A stretch of 64,000 nucleotides of DNA from Lotus japonicus (taxonomy: Eukaryota > Streptophyta > Magnoliopsida > Fabales > Fabaceae): assembly GCF_012489685.1 (NCBI RefSeq), contig NC_080042.1, positions 80,600,983-80,664,982 of the forward strand. Direction: 5' to 3'. Every line of letters begins with the position of its first letter. Within the stretch, counting starts at the first letter, position 1. Under the pieces are notes generated by a model. That model was not told where the DNA came from. It saw nothing but the letters and a program-made list of their open reading frames with translations, and ran no database searches. Of this stretch, positions 38,601 to 50,787 are shown piece by piece. A program made the position numbers and the translations under genes.

Positions 38601-38864
38601 ATTTGTTGGAAGGTGGAAGATTTTTGAAGCTCAAAAGGTTGATGAAAAGTTGTAACTGCTGAATGTGGAAGAGGAAGAGAAAGAAGGGCAAAAACCAATA
38701 ACATTGGAGATGCAATCAACGGCCCTGATCCAATATAACAAAAATAAGTAGTATTTTTACACAAATGTCCATGCTTAATTTGACAGTTGTGTACAATGAA
38801 TTACTAAATGACAAAGTAGCCCTCAAGGTAGTAAAAACTCTTCATTTATATATAGTATAGAAGA
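35629..38864 (-). mobile_element. Helitron-like element B (non-autonomous)
   Basis: About 3.2 kb, minus orientation. The 3' end at 35629 reads hairpin (imperfect, cccgtgcgagcgatacacggg on plus), TAAAAATA, CTAG, then T. The 5' end near 38864 reads TCTTCTATACTATATATAAA followed by gagttttta-cta-ccttgagg, homologous to the 5' end of element A (gagtttttgcagccttgggg). B sits exactly at the 5' tip of A, so it inserted later. No Rep/helicase is visible. The content is AT-rich, with no captured gene that I recognise. Its 5' end abuts a (GATA)n run and lies about 200 bp above the At4g37920-like gene. Confidence 0.7.
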
Positions 38865-38888
38865 TAGATAGATAGATAGATAGATGGG
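38861..38888. repeat. (GATA)n microsatellite at Helitron B 5' boundary
   Basis: About seven gata units follow directly on the Helitron 5' terminus. They are either the target sequence or an expansion after insertion. Confidence 0.85.
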
Positions 38889-39070
38889 TAGAGATCTTTC
38901 GATAAAATTTTCATTAAATGAAATGAAATTTAGAGAAAAATAAAATAAGAAAGCTCATGAAATGAAACGGATAAGATGATATTTAAAATGAGATTCAGGC
39001 AAGGTGTCGTTTGTTTTGTTGTCCTCTGAAGAATTACATGTATGTCTGAAAGAACATCCTCAACCAGAAG

Positions 39071-42000
39071 ATGAAGGGTTTAGGGTTTAGTGTATGCACC
39101 TCAACCTTCAACACCACCACCAACATCTTCTTCCCTTTCAATGATAATTTCTCCCCAGGTTACCCTCTCACCCCTTCCTTCTATATTGCTCCCAAGTTCT
39201 CTCCTTCCTTCCAAAACCAAACACCAAAACTTGTACCTCAGAATTTCAAACCCTGCACTCTCCTATGTGGCTCTCTTCCCAGTGAGTACCGCTTCCTATG
39301 CTGTTTTGGTTTTCTTACTTTAACTGACATGGGTCTCTGAAAAAGATTAAAACTTGGTCTTTGTTTCAAGTGATAAATGGTATCAATAGAGTTGGGTAAT
39401 GCCATAGTATGAATGTTTCATTTACCTATTTCTGTTTTATCTAGATGATTTTTTTAGTGTAATTGTTAACTGTGTAAGAAATTAGAATGTTACTAGTTTT
39501 TATTTCTTTTGGTTGTACTAGCAAAAACCAAGAAGAGTGAGCATATTACTAATCCTTTTTTATTATATATCTTGACTGGTATCTTGTTCATGATGCTTAT
39601 GCTAACTAATTTAGAGGTGTAATTTTTTGGGACTGACTAGAAAGTGAAAATCCTTGTAGGTCCACAAGCTAGTAGTGCTTCCACGGCTCAAGTGGAGGAG
39701 CAAGAAGAGACTGAAATTGTAAAAGGTTGCACTATGACTCAATTTTGTGACAAAATGATAGATTTGTTTTTGAATGAGAAAACCAAATCGAAGGAATGGA
39801 GGAAGTACCTGATATTTAGAGAGGAGTGGAAGAAATACAGGGATAGCTTCTTCAGTAGGTGCCAAAGCAGGGCAGACATGGAGAATGACCCAATTATTAA
39901 GGATAAGTTTATTTCATTGGAGAGGAGGGTGAAGAAGGTAATGTGCCAACAATTATTTACATTCTTCACACCATGCCCCCTTGTAATGTTGATGTTAAGA
40001 AAGATTCTTCTGTTTTGGAATGAAAGTTGGAAAAAGTGAAGAAACCTTTATTTTTCTTTCACATTTTTATAAATTCTTTTGGCTCGAAATATTACAAAGT
40101 TACGAAAATACAAAATCAACTACATTTTGTTTTGAATAAATGGTGCGGATATATTGATTGTCCTGCAAGTTCTTGATAAACTAGTCATATGTTAACATAT
40201 TATTGTTATTATTTGATTAATTTATTTACTTTTTGTTAGAAAGTACAGACCAGTACATCAAAGTTTATTCTCATATCTAGGCACTTGCTTGGTTTTAGAG
40301 CTTCTTCCTCGATTCTCTTTGATAGGAGTAAGCATTGCAGATTGATGATGAAATGGAAGGGCACTGTAACCTTCTCAAGGAGATACAAGATTTTCCAACT
40401 GACATTAATGCCATAGTGGCACGAAGGCGCAAAGACTTCACAGGAGAATTCTTCCGCTACCTCTCTCTTGTGGCTGACACATATGACAGCTTGGAGGACC
40501 GTGATGGTAATTATGTAGGAGTGTGGTAATAAAAGTTGTTTGATTTTGGAATTTCTCGCTGGATGATTATTTACTCTAAATCCTGTAATCACCAGGAGAT
40601 AAAATATGACAGTTAAGAATGTTTATATTTTTAATACAAGAAAACAGATCATAATAAAATTGCACTACTGGTCTTGAAACTTGGTTATAAACTAAGATGA
40701 AGAATGAGATTTCTCATATATTGGATGGAGATATCAGATATGGGATACTTAACATATGTCCCCATTGAAAATTTATAGGATCATGCTTTGATAGTCTTGC
40801 ATTAAACTTTTTTACAAAAAACTCCCCCCAAACACGCACACAAAAAAAACCAAAAAAGAAAAATTAGTGCTTGTGATTTTGTCCCTTAAATTTGGCTATT
40901 TCTGATGATTGACCATTGACCTATTTGTTGAACAGGGATTTCCAGGCTGGGGACTAGATGCTTGTCAGCTGTTACTGCATATGATAATACTCTAGAGAAT
41001 GTGGAGACATTAGATACTGCACAGGCCAAATTCGATGATATTCTCAATTCCCCTTCTATCGATGTAGCTTGTCAGAAGATCAAAAGCCTTGCAAAGGCAA
41101 AGGAACTTGATTCATCATTGATATTGTTGATAAGCAGTGCTTGGGCTAATGCAAAAGAATCTACAACCATGAAGAATGAGGTATGAATTTGAAATATGAC
41201 CCCCCGTGTATACAGTAGTACTAAATGGAAAATTTTGGTAGATGCTATCTTGTAGAAAGCCAGAAAAATATTCAAAGCACATACTTTTCTGATTCAAAAG
41301 ATCACTCTTTAAAGATTCAGTTCCATACATCTGGGTAAATAGACAAGCCAAATATATTTTAGTATAGTCAGTGTTAGACTTTCAACCAGTTGGTAACTGT
41401 ATCAAACATTGATTCTGCACTCCTTTTTTTATGTTGATGCAAGGCATTCCTGTTCATATGTCAAGGAAACAAGATGAAATAAAATTATTGATGCCAAGCT
41501 TTGCGGTATCTGATTATCAATTCACATCTTAGCTTCTGTTGGATGGATATGGTCATGCTATTTTATTGTAACTATAAAGCATTAATATGTAAGACTTAAC
41601 AGTTGGGAGAAGTAGCACTGGTCTCTTTTTTCTCATCTGTGATTAGAATTCATCACTCATTTGCTTCTCCTTTAATTGTAGTTCTGTACACAAGTTGGCT
41701 ATAAATGTTGCATATTGTGATGGGAATTGATAGATTTCTAGGTCTTCCCTTAAATAATTCTGTTACCGGGGCAGGCAACCTGAGTATAGGTCTTTGATAC
41801 TGGGGTCTCAAGATGTAAATGAAATAAATTGAATTAATTGCTCTGATTTTTAAATTGCTCTATACAATCTGATCCTTCTCCTTTGTTCTTCTGGCATAGA
41901 ATCCATTGAGCCTTAATTTTGTCAGCACAAGCTTATAAGAGATTATTAGACTGCATACTGTGTTTTCAACAACCTTGCTTAATATTGTGCAGGTAAAAGA

Positions 42001-42497
42001 TATAATGTACCGATTGTACAAGGCCACAAAGAGCAGCCTTAGGAGTATTACTCCAAAAGAAATAAAGCTACTCAAGCATCTGTTAAACATCATAGATCCT
42101 GAGGAGAGATTCTCTGCACTGGCAACGGCTTTTTCACCTGGTGATGGACATGAAGCCAAGAATCCTGATGCTTTATACACGTGAGAGAGTTTCCTCCAGA
42201 TTCATTCTGAAGCATGTCTTTTTTTTATTGTTGTTCACTTGTTCTGATACTCATATTTTTATGTGATTAAACAGCACCCCTAAGGAGTTGCACAAGTGGA
42301 TTCAGATCATGCTTGATGCATATAATCTGAACAAGGAAGAAACAGATTTGAGGGAAGCCAAGCAACTGACTGATCCTATAGTTATTCAGAGGTTGTTTAT
42401 CCTCAGGGATACTATTGAACAGGAATATATGGAAAAAAGTGGATTGCAGAAGTCTGAGACAGATGATGACTCTAAATCAGAAGAGTTTAAATTTTAA
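39071..42497 (+). CDS. Chloroplast-targeted protein, At4g37920 family (function unclear)
   Basis: Six exons, 39071-39281, 39660-39937, 40341-40506, 40936-41180, 41993-42180 and 42275-42497, all GT-AG with matching phases, give 436 aa. The first 70 residues are Ser/Thr/Pro/Phe-rich and nearly free of acidic residues, as in a plastid transit peptide. The mature part is highly charged and helical, with segments MTQFCDKMIDLFLNEK, IVARRRKDFTGEFFRYLSLV and TPKELHKWIQIMLDAYNLNK characteristic of the plant At4g37920 family, sometimes labelled endoribonuclease E-like. I know of no firm biochemical role. The last residues are an acidic tail (ETDDDSKSEEFKF). A Helitron ends about 200 bp above the start. 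The next gene downstream is a homologue of At4g37900, so this small order matches Arabidopsis as I recall it. Confidence 0.9.
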
Positions 42498-43925
42498 GGT
42501 GCTTGTCATAAGCATTCATTCTTGCACATTTGTTCCCCGTTCCTTGCCTTTTTTTCGATGTAGAGAAGCGTGGAGCAGGGTCGAAAGTGGAGAAAGATTA
42601 ACAATGTGTGGAAAATGAATGAAGTGGCTACCCTTTCGAAGTTTTGTAAATTGTAGTGTATGTGTTTTCCTTATATGTAGGATGAGGTGTGTTATTTCCC
42701 AGGATTCCATTCAAAATTGTGGATTGTACTTATAGGTGTAAATCATAAAGAATCCACCAGAACAAGGTGGATGAAGACACAAACCATTGAAAAAGTTGAG
42801 TCTTACTCATATTTATCAGATTGGGACCCCAGATTGGGTTTATTTGAGTCTTACTCATATCATTAAAGGTTAAAATAAGACATGACACTATATTAAAAAA
42901 TAAATCAATGCAATGATGTCTCATGCATACAGGGTCCTTTTAATCCAAAGGCAATTTTTCAGATTCTGTGACTTACTATTCTTGCCACCACATTCCATCT
43001 TCTAATATATTTTCAATCAACCCCTAATCTAAAAATAGAGTTTTAATGGACATGCATTAACAACCAATCACAACATGACACGTACGAGAATCTCTTATAT
43101 TTTTAATTTAAATTTTAATTATAACAAGAATATATTTTCTGATTTTGTGAAATTTAATTGGATGTATGTGTAAACAACAAACTTTACCGGGGCATACTTC
43201 TTTAATTCTAATAATATCATCTTGAAAACATTCAATCTAGAAACTCTTTTTAATTTTAATGGAACTACTTATTGGTAAGATAAACCCAATCCAAACTAAC
43301 TATTCTACCCTAATCAAGCATTGAATTCGGAGCATGCTTGCATTTAGCGCATTATTCCATTATTGTCCTTGTTATTGTCTGATGCTGTAAAATATAATCT
43401 CATTCTCAACGTCACCATGGGACCTTCGTAGTTTGGATATTACGGTACTCCATTTCTGGTGACTACCACTTTCTTGTCATTTTTCATGTATTATGCATAT
43501 ATATGCTGAGTTCCAATATGTGAAAATCACTTTGTGATTCGAATAATTCTAAATCGAGATGGTAAAACTCTCTTTCTATCACCCTTGATCACATTGTGTC
43601 TTGTACCATTTTGTTAACGGAATAACAAACAGTAAAATCTAAAAATAAATCTTGTCAGCTAAAAAAATTAAAAGTATTGACCAATTTTTTTCATCAATAA
43701 TTATGTAATATCTCTATTATTCTCTAAAAAGAACAATCTTTTAGGCACAAGACAAGATTTTTGGATATAGATAGAGAAGTTGGTTGTACATGTACTCCTC
43801 TTAATTGGATGACGTGCATTTTGGTACTACTTTCAGTTGCAGTACAACTCTGAACTCTATTAAGTGTCAGATACAGATCTTTCGGAGACAACAAGATTGC
43901 AGTTTCTGAAAGATTGAATTGAGAG
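42498..43925. other. Intergenic, At4g37920-like to GRDP
   Basis: 3' flank of the upstream gene and promoter of GRDP. AT-rich; no gene, RNA or mobile element recognised. Confidence 0.5.
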
Positions 43926-46900
43926 ATGGAACCACACCAAGAATTGGAGTGGAAAGAAGCTCAAAAGATTGCAGTAAGCGTTGACCTTGTTGATGAGGCC
44001 AAAAAACAGCTTCAATTCCTTGCAGCTGTTGATAGAAATCGTCACCTCTATGAGGGTCCTGCACTAGAAAGAGCCATCTATAGGTAACTAACATTCTACA
44101 AAGAATTTGACTAACAAGTAACAACTCTGTTGCTTGGTTTTAGCCATGTTTCTTCAGAAGCATGATCATGCCTCAGTATCTTAATTATATATGATGTCTG
44201 TGTATGTCTTCTGGTACTGGTTATCCATTTGAGGATTTTTCTTTTCTCCATCTAATAGCATGTTTGGATCAACTTTTCTTTCATGTGAATCAATTCTGAA
44301 ACCAAGAAGCATATCACAGAAGCTTATGCCCATAATTGATTTTGGTTTTAGAATCAGTGCATGTTTGGATACACGGTGAAACCATAATCACAAGCAACTT
44401 CCGTTAGAAAGCTTATGCCGTATCCAGTCTTGCAGTCAATTGTAGAAAAAAATTCAGACATATGCTAAATTTATTATTTTCTTTTGGATGAGGCTCCTAT
44501 AAAGTAGGCAAGTAAATGTTTTGATACACAGTAGTCTTTCACGTTAGAAGGAGAGTTGATTCTGAGAGAAGCTACTCCTAGTAGCTTTTGTGGGAGCAGA
44601 ATTGATTTTGGAAGATTTGACGTGAATCCAAACATGCTATGTATCCACCATTGTTTTAGTTTAAAGTATAAGATAATTATAATCTTTAAGTCATAAAAGT
44701 TCCAGGGTGCTCATTTTACAGGTATTTTCACTTTAGATAAGCTTATTGCATTTCTTTTTTGAATTCTATGAGGATGACACTGCTCCACCTTCTTTTTATT
44801 TCTTCAAACCCACTGGAAAGACGTTGCACGTTTCCAATTAAGTTCATTGAAGGGAAATATCATTACTTTTGTCCCCATGTAGTTTATGAAGGTTCATAGC
44901 TTCCAGAAACCTGCACTTTTTCCCATGACAACTTTGCAATGTGATTATTCATGGGATGCAGGAATCATGGATTTTCTCTTACATTTATAATTCAACCTCC
45001 TAGTTTCATCTGCTGATTATACAACATTGAAACTGTATGATTAGGTACAATGCTTGTTGGCTTCCCTTGCTTGCTAAACATTCCGAGTCTCGGATTTTTG
45101 AAGGCTCTTTGGTCGTTCCTCTTGACAGTGAATGGGTTTGGCACTGTCACAGGCTCAACCCGGTAGGCTTTAGACTAGGAAATATTTGTATTTTCCTGAT
45201 TCTTGGCTTTTCTGTTTGTTTGATGGGATTTAGTTGCTGTTAAATAAAATTTTTCCAATCTATTACACAGGTAAGGTACAAATCTGACTGTGAGGAACTT
45301 TATGGACGGATACTTGACAACTTTGATGTTGTCTCCTCCACTGTTGAAGGAATCTGTGGCAGGCAAACTGAAGAAATCTGGAATCAACTGTATCCAGATG
45401 AGCCCTACAATTCTGATTTGACTAATGTTTTTCCCAAGGATATCTCTGAAAATATTACTAGACTGGCAAAATATGCCAAATATGATCTGATCTCAGCTGC
45501 TAAGAGGCAGAGTCCATTTTTTTACCAGGTAATGGAGAGCAGTGTTAATCCACTTGTCCTATTTCAAATTGTACATGACCAATGAAGTTAATATTTATGT
45601 ACTCAATGCTTTATCTTCTAACAGTACTAATTAAGTCATCAAGGTTTACCGGGTCTGTGCTCTAACTGTTTGCCAAAGCTTTATTTTGGATGTTAGCATG
45701 ATTGGGGTTTTGTAATCAATTTGTTGTTGGCCTTATTTGCATGCTTTACAATAGATTCTTGTGGTTTCAAGAAAAACTTGTTTTGAGAACAGTTATGAAG
45801 TCCCGAGAATTTTATCCCACTTCCTTAATTATATGGCAGCATCTCCAAATAACAATAAAACAATACATGGTGATGTGTGAATGCACTGTTCAGTTGTTAG
45901 TTTGTTTAGCTAAGTATGGATTGATGGAAAATGATGAAATAGAGTGGATTTGAATGGAACATTGGTATGTTCCATGGTCTAAGGTAGTTCATAATTCTGT
46001 ATCTTCTAAGTGGGTTCTGTATCCCTTGTCTTTGTGATAGGTATCAAGACCCTACTTGAAAAATGACCTCTTTATCAAGGAAGCTGTGGCCAGATATAAA
46101 GGCTTTCTGCATCTTATCAAGAGAAACAAGGAGAATGGTGTAAAACGCTTTTGTGTTCCAACCTACGATATCGACCTAATCTGGCACTCTCACCAGTTAC
46201 ATCCAGTTTCTTACTGTAAAGACCTCAATGAGGCACTTGGAAAAGTATTGGAACACGATGATACAGACTCAGACAGAGCTAAAGGAAAGAAGCTGGATGT
46301 TGGTTTTTCTGGAACCACCAAACAGTGGGAAGACACATTTGGCATAAGATATTGGAAGGCTGGAGCAATGTATAGGGGTAATGCACCATGTCCTATCACA
46401 AGTAACCCTTTTTCACCTAGCATGATTTGCAAGAAGGTTGTTTCTTCCAATGAGAATCGACAAGAAATTTCACTTAAAGATCGGAAAGTTGTCGAGGTAC
46501 TTTAAGATTTCTTTTGTGCTATTTGTTGTGTTTAAAGATTTAGCCCTTAATTATGTTCATGCATGTATAAAACTGCAAAATTTATTGATCATGTACATAA
46601 ATATGCAAATAAGACCATGCCACATATCATGAGAAGTTGGTGTTACTAAGATTCAATGGATTCTGGATCAGTGGTAGGGCTACAGACTCAGAATAGTTTA
46701 TTGTCTTGCAAAGCTTTTCATTATAGTGGGGATATAAACCGTTTGAATCATGAACAGCTGGAAGGTTTGTTTATAAAGGCTATATCCAGGGTTCTGATTC
46801 TTTTGTAACAAGCTAGGCATGTCCAATATCTGTACTTCTGCTTAATGGGGACTATCAAAATAGTGAACTGACTTGTATTCTGCTGCTAAAAGTATCCTTT

Positions 46901-49900
46901 TTTCTAGTGTATGTAAGAAGAAGAGTAATGGTCTGTGTACAAAAAAACTATGGATAATGATGACAATTTTCTTTACTTTGGGGATTTAAATTGTATCACT
47001 TCAGTTGAATTTGCTTGTTGCCGATTCATACTCTCTTACATGTATATAGGCATATGCATGCCATACTGATTAACTATCATAAAAACAACTTCTGTTTGTA
47101 TATGCCATATGGTATGAGAGTAAATGTAATTTCTTCTTGAATCCTTGTCTAGGTTCTCTTGGAGTTTGTTGGGGTTAAAAACTTACCAGAGGGGCAGGAA
47201 GGAGGTCTCTTTGTTTCATTTTCCAAATCACAGCCTGGTGCTTTCTTTGATGCCAAAAGGAAACTAAGTATTTTGTCAGAGTCTAGAGAGAAACAGGTTG
47301 CATCTTTCCATTGTGAAGCTACTGGAGAGCTGCTTTTTGAACTCGTGTCCCATTCTTCTTCCAAGTTACCTATAAGAAGATCAACTAAGACACTGGGATC
47401 TGCTTCATTCTCTATGCAGGAGTATCTTGACCCAGCTTCAGAGCTCTATGTTGAGAAGTGGTTGGAGTTGGAGCCAAGTTCCAGTACTATGAGTTCAAAG
47501 CCTATCTTATTACGTGTAGCCATATCATTTACTATCCCAATTCCTGCCCCTTATACGCTCGAAATGACTCAATCTCGTCCATTTTCCAAAAATACATGCT
47601 TTTTCAACTTTCCTGTTAAATCTCAACATGCCAAGAGTTGGACTCATGTCACGGATGAAACTGGTTCCAGAATCATCAGCCTTCAGATGAGGTAGTCTAT
47701 GCACTTTATGCGTGCGTCATTTCTCATTTCATGTTGGGGTCTGGTCTGTAGGTGATTTGTGCAAGTTACTGCTCCTAACGTGATTTGTAGTGCTGCTTGT
47801 TTTGTGTCTGGAAATATCAACTTGTTTTCATTCAATTTGAATAATCTCCCAATTATGCTAGCATCTAATTCTCCTAGATTATCAATTTTGTTGACCTGTT
47901 GCAAAAGCTTGTATATGTGTAAACTGAAAGCCAATTTTGTTTATCTCTAGCGTTAGCTTTCTGTATGTAGATATTTCTGTGTATCCTAATATGGAATAAA
48001 CAGTTGAAACATGTTAATAGCTATAGATACAAATTAGGCTTAATATAAATAATATGATTAACATTTGTAGTGCCAAAATAAGATCATCATTCCATATGAG
48101 GTCACCGAGGATTCATATAGGCATAAATAGAGTGATAAAGACTACAAAGAGAGAAAGGACACTTATGCAAAAACAAGGAGCACTTGGGATTGCTGTTGCA
48201 CACCAGATCTGAATTATATGCTTAAAGCAAGCTTTTTCATATGGTTGCCTTATAATTAGTCAGGAAAAAAAGATTTCTAGGACGTGATCATCTATATTTG
48301 AATTCCACATAGTTTACTTCAATATATTGTGCAAAACTGCCACTTGTGGTGAATTATTCTAAAATAAGCTCAGTTATAATCTTTCCTATCTCTGATTAAA
48401 TTTCAGGGATTTGAAAAATGCAAAGAACGAAGAAAATCCTGGAAAGGAGGTTGTTGGCCTCATGGAGTCCGGTGAGACTCACACTCTTGCTAAGTTTATG
48501 AGAAACGGATGGACTCTTTTGGAGAATCATTGGTCGTTTCCCCCAAACAACTGCAGTAAGGATGGACATATCTTTGAGCTTGCAGGCACCAAGATGGTAT
48601 GCATTTATTCTAACTTATCCTGTTATGAAAATATCTTGTCATGCCATGAGCTCTTTCGATCTTGATTGCATCAAAGTAACCACTCATTTGATGTGTTCAC
48701 AAAGAAAATGTCCAGTACATATTTCAATAAACCTCAAGGTAATGTCAGGATCAAAGAAGGCACAAATGTTATAGTCACATTTTCTACTGTACCTGCTAGA
48801 GAGGCCCTTACCTTAATACATAATTTTGTTGAAGTTAATCCTTAGCAGGACATTAGAGTCTCTTATGTACCAAACTCAGGTTCCCAGTTTCTTTTTTTGT
48901 TGTTGTCTATAACACTCTATCAAATTTCTCCAAATCTGGAGAACTTACCCTGTAACATCTAGATGAATGTTTCACAGTCCATATTTTAGACCAGTGAAGT
49001 TTCTAAGCTGACATTGTCTCAAAGACATAAGTAGTTTATATAGCACAGTATGAGATTGATAATGACTTGACCCGCACATCATAAGCTTGTATGTGACTCT
49101 GAAGCACCAAAATTGATTGCTTCATATGTAATTCTCTCAAAGTTTCAAAGTCGTTGAAACTCAAACATGTATCTGAAAATCTGAGTGAGTATGGAAATCT
49201 GAAGATGTGATGGTTTCAAATTTCTCACATTAAATTCATGTGATTTTTGATACAGGTGAAAATCTTTCCGGGAAGAAAGCTAGAGTATGAACCAAGACAC
49301 TTAGGAAAACAAGGAAATGAAGTGGACTTCTTAACAGCAGTTGAATTCTCCACAGAATATCCTTATGGCAAAGCCATAGCATTGCTTGACTTGAGATCTA
49401 GACTTATCACGGTACCTTACTTCTTGCTACTATACTAAATATTTTCTATTACTATTAAGGCCTATTTGATTTGTTTTATATTCAAAATCTTCGATTTGTT
49501 TTGTTCGTACTCTAATTTTTACGCTGGGCTTACACTTATCTCTATTCCATCATATCACTCATCACATATCTCTCTTTATCTCTCTACTCCGATCCACCCC
49601 TTGGTGGATATGATCAGGGGTGTTTTAAATCTTTTTTTCTATATTAATTTGTTTTCTGCTTTTTGTTCACTCCTTATTTTTCAAAAATTGCATAGGCAAA
49701 GGAAAAGTGGATGGTATTGCCTGGAATCCTATTGGCATTTATTGCTTCTGATATAATGAAAAGGGAAGGATATGAAGGCATCACTGCTAAAAGTCAAGAT
49801 TTGATGGTGAATGGTCCCGATGAGGAAATCGAAAGGAAAGACCTGAGTGGAGTGGAGTTAAGCAGTAAAGTGTGCACTGGAGATGCAAGGACAACAAAAA

Positions 49901-50241
49901 ATTTGGGACTCTCAAGTGGAGGCTGTGGTAGTGGCTGTGGGAATGCAGTGAAAAGTGGTGGTTGTGGGGGCTGTGGTGCTGGTAGTTGTGGTGGAGGGTG
50001 TGGAAGTATGATCAAGAGTGGTGGCTGTGGTGGTGGTTGCGGAGGCTGTGGTGGAGGCTGTGGAAGTATGATGAAGAGTGGTGGCTGTGGTGGAGGCTGT
50101 GGAGGAGGGTGTGGTGGCTGTGGAAATATGGTGGAAAGTGGTGGCTGTGGGGGAGGGTGTGGTGGTGAGCTTATGGACAGCAAATGCAGCTTCAATGAGC
50201 ATTTGAACTGTGTGAATGAAGAATCAGTTGCTGCTGCATAA
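43926..50241 (+). CDS. Glycine-rich domain-containing protein (GRDP, DUF1399)
   Basis: Homologue of Arabidopsis GRDP1/GRDP2 (At4g37900 is GRDP2), implicated in auxin-related growth and stress tolerance; molecular activity unknown. Eight exons: 43926-44083, 45045-45162, 45271-45528, 46041-46496, 47153-47691, 48407-48596, 49256-49411, 49696-50241. All GT-AG, 806 aa. The N-terminal DUF1399 half has two repeats of the signature: LDSEWVWHCHRLNP and YDIDLIWHSHQLHPVSY. The middle half is beta-rich. The tail (about 705-785) is a Gly/Cys array built on SGGCGGGCGG units separated by NAVK, SMIK, SMMK and NMVE tetrapeptides. Unlike some GRDPs, I see no RNA-recognition motif. Intron 1 (about 960 bp) carries a MITE. 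Start: ATG in MEPHQELEWKEAQKIAVSVD, typical of the family. Confidence 0.93.
44256..44639. mobile_element. MITE in GRDP intron 1
   Basis: About 380 bp with inverted ends TAGCATGTTTGGAT and ATCCAAACATGCTA. A second internal gcatgtttggat at about 44358 suggests a nested or duplicated element. Same terminal family as the SYMRK intron MITE. Confidence 0.65.
49906..50165 (+). repeat. Coding Gly-Cys minisatellite in GRDP last exon
   Basis: Imperfect tandem repeat of ggtggctgtggtgga-type units encoding (S)GGCGGGCGG. Four spacer tetrapeptides punctuate it. Such arrays expand and contract readily, so length variation among accessions is expected. Confidence 0.85.
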
Positions 50242-50787
50242 AGCATGTCTGATGATTATGCGTGTCACAATTGTATGATGTTGCAATTGTGCAGCAGATT
50301 TTATGTCTAAGTATTCACTTTCTTTTCCTGATAATGTATTGGTTTGGAGTGGGTCCTTCTGGTCTAGGATCTATATTGTTAGAAGACCGGATAACAAACC
50401 CAACTTTGTTTTCTGCTTAATTTTATTCTGTGTTGCTGTCAAAAAAAAATATTGAAGATTTCATTACATCAAAATCAAATCCTCTTTAAATCAGGAAGTG
50501 TATCTACAATAAATCTCACTTAAAATTTAAAATTATCATACATCATCTCATTTTATTTTATTTTTTTTGAACGTGATCATCTCATTTAATTTGAAATCAC
50601 ATCTTATAGGCTAAGCCCATATTATTTAATTCATTATTTCTTACTTGCACCTCAAGCAACTTATTACATATATAATTGTATGTTCCCTTAGAAAGTTGTC
50701 AATTCAAAGCCCCTAGACCCGAGTCTCCCACAGCCCCACAAACCCTCTCGCGCCACCGTCGCCGGCATCGGAGTCACGCCGTTCAGA
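50242..50787. other. Intergenic, GRDP 3' flank and ProRS promoter
   Basis: About 550 bp, AT-rich, then a GC-rich 5' UTR from about 50700. No additional gene. Confidence 0.6.

Noticed and set aside
49794..50246. Minus-strand Pro-rich and Thr-rich frames
   Set aside because: Complement of the GRDP Gly-Cys repeat.
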